A stretch of DNA of 11,460 bases, from contig JAEWWY010000399.1 of the NCBI GenBank assembly GCA_023458835.1, forward strand, positions 1-11,460. The letters are read 5' to 3'. Positions within the stretch are counted from its first letter, which is position 1. Each line of letters starts with the position of its first letter. Made by a program: the position numbers and the translations under genes. Below the pieces are notes generated by a model, which saw only the letters and a list, made by a program, of their open reading frames with translations, ran no database searches and was not told where the DNA came from. This DNA is from Bacillota bacterium. Lineage in GTDB: Bacteria; Bacillota; Clostridia; Christensenellales; Aristaeellaceae. Positions 6,867 to 11,460 of the stretch are shown here, in pieces.

Positions 6867-7655
6867 ATGAAACAACAAACCATGCTGGAATTTCTGGGCA
6901 CATCCAGTTGCCGGGCGGATTTGGGCAACGATACGGCAAGCTTTGTCATAGACCGTCGCCTGATGGTGGATACAGGCTGGTGCGGGGTGGAGAACCTGCG
7001 CAGCATGGGCATTGATCCTGTGGATGTTCCGTATTTGATGCTGACCCATCTGCACCATGACCATTACCTTTCCCTGCCATCGCTGCTTTTTTATCATCTG
7101 GGCCTGAAAGGGGACTTAAGCCATCTGACCGTTCTGGGCCCGTGTGAGGATGTGGAACGGGTACTCAGGCTTACGGCGGATTTTTTGCAGATGGAACGCT
7201 TCTATCCTGATGCAGCCTTGCCCAAGGTGGTTCCCCTTTCGCCGGGAGAGGTGTTTGAAACGCCGGACTTCCGCCTGGAGACGGCTGCCTCTCTCCATCC
7301 GGTGCAGGGCTTGTGCTGCAAATATGTGGACAAGCAAAACGGCATTACGGTGGGTTTTTCCGGCGATACCGCATACCAGCCTGCCTTGGGTGCGTTTTTT
7401 GCCGGCAGCGACATCCTTTTGCATGAGTGCTCCCTGGGCCCCATAGAGGCCGACCCTGTCCAAAATGCCAGATACCTGCATTCCGGCGCATTGGATGCCG
7501 CCCGCGTGGCCAGGGAGGCGGATGTGCCGCACCTTGTTTTGATGCACGGCACAACGGTTGAGCGGCCCGAGTGCATAAAGGCGGCACAGACGGTGTTTGG
7601 GGGCCGTATCACATGGCCTGACCGGGGTTGCAGCTACGTTTTGATGAAACCATGA
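6867..7655 (+). CDS. MBL-fold metallohydrolase (RNase Z/phosphodiesterase-like), substrate unknown
   Basis: A 262-residue cytoplasmic protein without a signal peptide. The metallo-beta-lactamase fold is shown by the core motif THLHHDH (60-66; His61, His63, Asp65, His66), preceded by the usual strand and VDTGWCG (34-40), then His144 in SLHPV, SGDTAY with Asp167, LLHECSL (His186), His205 and LVLMHGTT with His227. Together these can supply a two-metal site of the kind seen in RNase Z-like phosphodiesterases. Family members hydrolyse phosphodiesters, lactones or thioesters, so the reaction is not fixed by sequence alone. AAGGAGG lies seven bases before ATG 6867. As the first gene of a sugar-type transporter operon next to a DeoR regulator, it probably acts on the imported compound or its phosphate. 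UlaG, an MBL lactonase under a DeoR-family repressor, is a parallel, but its motif context differs. The next gene starts 53 bp downstream. Confidence 0.88.
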   Translation: MKQQTMLEFLGTSSCRADLGNDTASFVIDRRLMVDTGWCGVENLRSMGIDPVDVPYLMLTHLHHDHYLSLPSLLFYHLGLKGDLSHLTVLGPCEDVERVLRLTADFLQMERFYPDAALPKVVPLSPGEVFETPDFRLETAASLHPVQGLCCKYVDKQNGITVGFSGDTAYQPALGAFFAGSDILLHECSLGPIEADPVQNARYLHSGALDAARVAREADVPHLVLMHGTTVERPECIKAAQTVFGGRITWPDRGCSYVLMKP

Positions 7656-7708
7656 ATTCCTGCTGCACCAGTATTACGCAGCATGAAATAAAAAGGAGGT
7701 TTTCCCGA

Positions 7709-9001
7709 ATGAAGCGATTCCTTGTCATCCTGCTGGCCGTCCTGTTGACCTTGGGCACGGTTCCAGCCCTGGCCGAGCTTCCTGCCGACACGAAGGCGGA
7801 CCTTGTTTTCCAGACGTGGACTGTGGAAATCAAGGAGGTCATGGAAGCGCAACTGGCCGAATTCGCCAAGATCTACCCCAATATCAACGTCAAGTTTGAA
7901 ATCCTGTCCTATGATGATTACTGGACAAAGATGCCCATCGCCATCGCCGGCGGCGCAGGCCCCGATATCTACATCATGACCCGCGCCAATTTTGACGCCT
8001 ACGCCAGGGCCGGGCAATGCCTGGACTTCACCGACGACCTTGCCAGCTATCCCTTGATGCAGGAAGATTTCGCGGGTATGATCCCCAATGCTGTATCTAC
8101 GTACCAATACCACGGCAGGCAGATGGGCGTGCCGCTGTCTGTGGAATCCACCGGCATCATCTTCAACAAGGATCTTTTCGAAAAGGCCGGACTGTCCCTT
8201 CCCTCCGAAATCGAAGAGACATGGACGTGGGATGACCTGCAGGAGCTGGCCCGGAAGCTGACCATCCGCGAGGGTGAGGAGACAACGCAGTACGGGTACT
8301 ATATCCCGGCCAACCGCATGCCTACGCTGGAATACATTTGGGCCACAGGCACCGAGCTGTTCAACGAAGACGGAACGGAAGCGATTTTTGCCAACGGGCA
8401 GGGGACTTCCGCACTGGAATTTCTCAATACCCTTATGAACACTGACAAGGTATCGCCGACGCTTGCCTTCACACAGTCCCAGACGGCCACCGACCTGTTC
8501 TTCTCCGGTAAGATCGCCATGATGAGCATCAATTGCGCAAACCTGGCGGCCTTCAGGGGAATCACCGACTTCAAATGGGATGTGGCGGAAATGCCCAAGA
8601 ATCCCGCCACAGGCTTGCGCTATGCATCCTCCAACGTGCTGGGCTATATTGTCGGACCCAATACCAAGCATAAAGAAGCGGCGTTGACCCTTGTCAGCTT
8701 TCTGGCCAGCGCGCCGATGCAGGGCCTGTTCAGCGAAAAGGGCGTGTATATCCCCGCGACCATCTCCGTGCAAAGCCCCTACTTTGAGGGCAAGTCGCCG
8801 GAGAATATCAAAGCTTTCGAGCGCGCGCTTTCCTATACCAAACCCCTGGCCTTCTCCGAATACCTGCCTTACCAACAGTTCCTCTCCGTATTTACCAACG
8901 CGCTGACCAACACCTATAACAGCGTCAATACCCCGCAAGAAGCCTTGGCGCTTGCCCAGGATGAGATGAACGGGATCATCAAGGAGAATATGGAGAATTA
9001 A
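7709..9001 (+). CDS. ABC transporter extracellular solute-binding protein, carbohydrate (CUT1) type
   Basis: A 430-residue secreted binding protein that should capture the substrate outside the membrane and pass it to the two permeases that follow. The signal peptide MKRFLVILLAVLLTLGTVPA ends in ALA at 20-22 before ELPADT. There is no cysteine for lipid attachment, which is unusual for a Bacillota binding protein. The mature part shows family-1 binding-protein features: GAGPDIYIM followed by the aromatic and acidic stretch ending DFTDDL, GVPLSVESTGIIFNKDLFEKAG, WTWDDLQELARKLT, and near the C terminus YLPYQQFLSVF and a final helix. The frame is open from 7628, but ATG 7709 has a very strong AAAAGGAGG eight bases upstream and starts the signal peptide. 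The gene follows the MBL hydrolase by 53 bp. The ligand cannot be read from sequence; a sugar, sugar phosphate or glycerol-phosphate-like compound is possible. Confidence 0.94.
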   Translation: MKRFLVILLAVLLTLGTVPALAELPADTKADLVFQTWTVEIKEVMEAQLAEFAKIYPNINVKFEILSYDDYWTKMPIAIAGGAGPDIYIMTRANFDAYARAGQCLDFTDDLASYPLMQEDFAGMIPNAVSTYQYHGRQMGVPLSVESTGIIFNKDLFEKAGLSLPSEIEETWTWDDLQELARKLTIREGEETTQYGYYIPANRMPTLEYIWATGTELFNEDGTEAIFANGQGTSALEFLNTLMNTDKVSPTLAFTQSQTATDLFFSGKIAMMSINCANLAAFRGITDFKWDVAEMPKNPATGLRYASSNVLGYIVGPNTKHKEAALTLVSFLASAPMQGLFSEKGVYIPATISVQSPYFEGKSPENIKAFERALSYTKPLAFSEYLPYQQFLSVFTNALTNTYNSVNTPQEALALAQDEMNGIIKENMEN

Positions 9002-9010
9002 TGCATGGAC

Positions 9011-9040
9011 CGCCGCGGGAAAGAATCCTTTCCCGCGGCG
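9011..9040 (+). other. Perfect 13-bp hairpin after the binding-protein gene
   Basis: CGCCGCGGGAAAG (9011-9023) and CTTTCCCGCGGCG (9028-9040) are exact reverse complements with a four-base loop. The stem begins ten bases after the binding-protein stop. No T-run follows, so full termination is unlikely. Such a stem can protect the upstream message from 3' decay or partly stop polymerase, as known between binding-protein and permease genes in other ABC operons. Its position argues that the permease starts after it, at 9062. Confidence 0.8.
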
Positions 9041-9061
9041 CCTGCCAAAGGATGGATAGGT

Positions 9062-9988
9062 ATGGCACTTTCCCCGTCTTACAAGGCTCCCAAGCGTCTT
9101 CGGCTTTCACGGCGGGAGACGGCTGCAGGATGGTTGATGGCTTTGCCGTGGCTGGTCGGCTTTTGCTTTTTTCTGCTCATACCTTTAATGGTATCCCTCG
9201 TTACAAGCTTTATGGATTACAGCCTGCTTTCCAAGCCCAAAATGGCCGGGCTGAAAAACTATATCAAGCTGTTCAGCGATCCGCTGGTGGGCAAATCCCT
9301 GCTGATTACATTATACTATACGATATTTTCCGTACCGCTTACGCTGGTATCGGGTTTTTCGCTAGCGCTTTTGTTAAACCGCGACATCCGCGGCCAATCC
9401 TTTTTCCGAACTGTATATTATCTGCCAAGCATATTGAACGGTGTGGCTGTGGGCCTTTTGTGGCGCCAGGTGTTCAACCCTGATTTTGGCATCCTCAATT
9501 ATGTAATAAACATGATATATCCGGCAGGCAAGGTGGAATGGCTCAACAATCCCGACCTTGTCATCCCCAGCCTTGTGCTGGTATCCCTGTGGGGCGTAGG
9601 GCGGACCATGGTGGTCAACCTCGCCGGCCTTCAGAACATTCCTACGGCGCTGTACGAATCGGCAAAGATAGACGGCTGTCCGGCCTGGCGCAGCGTGTTT
9701 CATATCACCCTGCCCATGATGACGCCCATTTTGTTCCTAAACCTGATCACGGGCCTGATCAGCGCTTTCCGCACGTTTACAAACGCTTATGTGATGACGG
9801 GAGGCGGACCCAACAAGGCAAGCCTGTTTTACATGCTGTATCTATACCAGAGCGCCTTTCAGAACTTCCGCATGGGCTATGCTTCGGCGCTGTCCTGGCT
9901 GCTGTTTCTGATCATGACGGCTGCGACCTTTATACTTTTCCGCACGTCAAGATACTGGGTATACAGCGAAGGAGGCGATGGGTTTTGA
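9062..9988 (+). CDS. ABC transporter permease 1, CUT1 family (MalF/UgpA-like)
   Basis: A 308-residue inner-membrane permease, one half of the channel through which the solute delivered by the binding protein passes. About six membrane helices are visible, beginning at AAGWLMALPWLVGFCFFLL (residues about 21-39). The EAA loop that docks the ATPase is YESAKIDGCPAWRSVFHITL at about 198-217, with the typical Ala, Asp and Gly residues and a following Pro. GVAVGLLWRQVFNPDFGILN and a late FTNAYVMTGGGP are also typical of the family. An in-frame ATG at 9005 would extend the protein by 19 residues read straight through the hairpin. ATG 9062 has AAAGGA nine bases upstream and gives the usual short basic N terminus, so I choose it. 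The 3' end overlaps the next permease gene by four bases. No ATPase gene is nearby, so a shared MsmX/MalK-type ATPase encoded elsewhere is expected. Confidence 0.93.
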   Translation: MALSPSYKAPKRLRLSRRETAAGWLMALPWLVGFCFFLLIPLMVSLVTSFMDYSLLSKPKMAGLKNYIKLFSDPLVGKSLLITLYYTIFSVPLTLVSGFSLALLLNRDIRGQSFFRTVYYLPSILNGVAVGLLWRQVFNPDFGILNYVINMIYPAGKVEWLNNPDLVIPSLVLVSLWGVGRTMVVNLAGLQNIPTALYESAKIDGCPAWRSVFHITLPMMTPILFLNLITGLISAFRTFTNAYVMTGGGPNKASLFYMLYLYQSAFQNFRMGYASALSWLLFLIMTAATFILFRTSRYWVYSEGGDGF

Positions 9989-10833
9989 AGCTTACGAAAC
10001 GGCAGGGCCGCCTCCTTGGCGATTTAACAACCTATTTTTTGCTGCTGCTGGGCGGGCTTGTATTGATGGTTCCCATCGCATGGCTGCTTTCTACCTCGCT
10101 CAAGGATAACCAGCAGATTTTCCGCTGGCCGCCTTCCTTTTTACCCAGCCCGGCCCGGTGGGAAAACTTCCCTAATGCCATGACGTTTTCCGGCCTGCCC
10201 TTTGGCCGGTTTTTCCTGAATACCGTTTTCATTACCATTCTGAGCACGATAGGGGCCGTGCTCTCCTGCTATCTGGTGGCATTTGCGTTTTCCCGCCTGC
10301 GCTGGAGGGGGCGCAACGCTCTGTTCTTTGTGGTGGTCATGACCATGATCATCCCCATTGAGGTCATCATCGTGCCGCGTTTTATCATTTACCGTTCTAT
10401 CCGATGGCTGGATTCCTATCTGCCGCTGATCCTGCCTCACTGGTTCTCCACGCCTTACTGTGTTTTCCTTTTGCGCCAATATATGATGACCATCCCGCGG
10501 GAGATGGATGAGGCGGCCACCATTGACGGGTGCAGTCATTTTCAGACGCTGTGGCGCATCATCTTCCCACAGAGCATGACGGCCGCCATGGCTATTGTTA
10601 TTTTCACCGTCCAGGGCTGCTGGAATGACCTGCTAGAGCCGCTGATCTATCTGTCCAGCATGGACCATTATACCGTCACACTGGGATTAAGCTTTTTCAA
10701 TGGTCAATACGGTACCCAATGGGGCATGCTGATGGCTGCTTCCATCCTGGTGGTTTCTCCGATTTTGCTTTTGTTTATTGCCGCCCAGAAATACTTTATC
10801 CAGGGGATTGTGGTGAGCGGCGTCAAAGGGTAA
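9985..10833 (+). CDS. ABC transporter permease 2, CUT1 family (MalG/UgpE-like), TTG start
   Basis: A 282-residue membrane protein, the partner of the preceding permease. About six membrane helices are seen, the first at about residues 15-35 (TYFLLLLGGLVLMVPIAWLL). The EAA loop is MDEAATIDGCSHFQTLWRII at 174-193, and the protein ends in YFIQGIVVSGVKG, a typical MalG-type C terminus. The frame is open far upstream to 9538, but that part lies inside the first permease in another frame and has no permease character. The best start is TTG 9985, which overlaps the previous stop as TTGA and has AAGGAGG nine bases upstream. The resulting length matches the family. The overlap suggests translational coupling, which would keep the two permeases at equal levels. 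Confidence 0.93.
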   Translation: MKLTKRQGRLLGDLTTYFLLLLGGLVLMVPIAWLLSTSLKDNQQIFRWPPSFLPSPARWENFPNAMTFSGLPFGRFFLNTVFITILSTIGAVLSCYLVAFAFSRLRWRGRNALFFVVVMTMIIPIEVIIVPRFIIYRSIRWLDSYLPLILPHWFSTPYCVFLLRQYMMTIPREMDEAATIDGCSHFQTLWRIIFPQSMTAAMAIVIFTVQGCWNDLLEPLIYLSSMDHYTVTLGLSFFNGQYGTQWGMLMAASILVVSPILLLFIAAQKYFIQGIVVSGVKG

Positions 10834-10855
10834 GGAAAGTGTGGCCTGATCATAC

Positions 10856-11460
10856 GTGCGAATTGCAATCGTCGGCGATTTTCAATTGGAAAATACACCG
10901 CCGGCCATGACGGAACGTGCCATGGAGGACATTCGGAACATAAAGCCTGACCTTGTGGTCGCCATGGGTGACTTTGGTGAAAACGCCTGCCTGGGCAGCC
11001 CGGATGCCATTCAAACTGCCGGCAGCTTTCTGAAGAAAACCGGCGTGCCGGTCCGGCCGCTGCTGGGCAACCATGACCTGCAGCAGGAAATAGGCCGCGG
11101 CCTGCTGCCCCGCGGTACGATGGAGAGCAAAGCCCGGCAATGCTTTCACGTGGAGGATACTTACTTTGTTGCCGAGTACGAAAGCTTTCGGGTTTTCGGC
11201 ATCAGCCTGGACTCCTGGGATATGGAGCCGCCGTACTCCAAAAACGAATGCCATGTAGGCACCGAACGCTTTGCCTGGATCAAGGAAAAGCTGTCTGAAC
11301 GCCCCGGCGTCCCCGTTGTGATGCTCACCCACGCGCCGCCCATGGGGAGCGGCCTGCTCACGATACCGGATATGCATGTGCGTGCCACCAACGCCTATAT
11401 GGACCAGAATACGGACCCCATGCGCTGGATCGGCCTGACGGAGCACCCGGAGATCATCCT
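10856..11460 (+). CDS. Calcineurin-like metallophosphoesterase, 3' end beyond the window
   Basis: About 201 residues are visible from GTG 10856, and the frame is still open at the window end. Motifs in order: IVGDFQLENTP (5-15, Asp8) as the first metal motif, VAMGDFGEN (35-43, Asp39) as the second, LLGNHD (69-74, Asn72-His73) as the third, and MLTHAPP (156-162, His159) as the fourth; the final G-H-x-H motif would lie outside. The first motif usually reads D-x-H; here it is D-x-Q (Gln10). The enzyme should be a cytoplasmic phosphomonoesterase or phosphodiesterase using two metal ions. The GTG follows an in-frame TGA by two codons and starts 22 bp after the permease stop; the nearest AAGGAAAG is rather far upstream, so the start is less sure than the family. 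As the last visible operon gene it may process the imported substrate. Confidence 0.88.
   Translation, partial: MRIAIVGDFQLENTPPAMTERAMEDIRNIKPDLVVAMGDFGENACLGSPDAIQTAGSFLKKTGVPVRPLLGNHDLQQEIGRGLLPRGTMESKARQCFHVEDTYFVAEYESFRVFGISLDSWDMEPPYSKNECHVGTERFAWIKEKLSERPGVPVVMLTHAPPMGSGLLTIPDMHVRATNAYMDQNTDPMRWIGLTEHPEII

Noticed and set aside
7634..8938. A 434-codon minus-strand open frame opposite the binding-protein gene.
   Set aside because: It is antisense to a clear ABC binding protein and its translation has no recognisable motif, so it is a shadow.
9001..9483. Open frame beginning with ATG directly at the binding-protein stop.
   Set aside because: It runs in a different frame through the hairpin and the first permease, and its translation shows no domain. 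It is a shadow.
9538..9984. Upstream in-frame extension of the second permease frame, inside the first permease gene.
   Set aside because: The extension overlaps the coding region of the first permease in another frame and lacks permease features. TTG 9985 with a strong binding site explains the gene.

Overview
The window looks like chromosomal DNA of a Gram-positive-lineage anaerobe, most likely Bacillota, class Clostridia, with moderately high GC. The evidence is the secA-prfB gene pair, a DUF1461/Lit-type membrane protein, strong AGGAGG-type ribosome binding sites, sigma-A promoters and a CUT1 sugar transporter operon without its own ATPase. I cannot name the genus. No RNA gene, insertion sequence, prophage or CRISPR array is visible, and no gene-free stretch exceeds about 170 bp.

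Left part, minus strand, positions 1-5817: a housekeeping cluster read in the order secA, prfB, DUF1461/Lit-like gene, tsaD, and the first 41 codons of a probable nucleotidyltransferase-like gene that leaves the window. A clear promoter sits just upstream of secA. prfB is encoded in two frames. Codons 1-25 end in CTT TAA, and a +1 slip at CTT joins them to the main frame, giving a 365-residue RF2. The in-frame stop is TAA rather than the usual TGA. A long palindrome lies between prfB and the Lit-like gene.

Middle, 5818-6866: a DeoR/GlpR-type repressor gene on the minus strand has its own consensus-like promoter. It ends in an intrinsic terminator that contains the -35 element of the secA promoter. 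A 169-bp divergent control region separates the repressor gene from the plus-strand operon. It holds a strong promoter facing right, overlapped by A-rich direct repeats and an inverted repeat that are candidate operator sites.

Right part, plus strand, 6867-11460: an operon of an MBL-fold metallohydrolase, a carbohydrate-type ABC solute-binding protein, two CUT1 permeases and a calcineurin-like metallophosphoesterase cut off by the window end. A perfect 13-bp hairpin follows the binding-protein gene and may set its expression above that of the permeases. No ATPase, kinase or glycoside hydrolase is present in the visible part. Two phosphoester-type metallohydrolases flanking a sugar-family importer suggest a phosphorylated or phosphodiester substrate, but this is inference. 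The most distinctive observation is the UAA version of the RF2 frameshift site. I did not find a clearly new multi-gene system.
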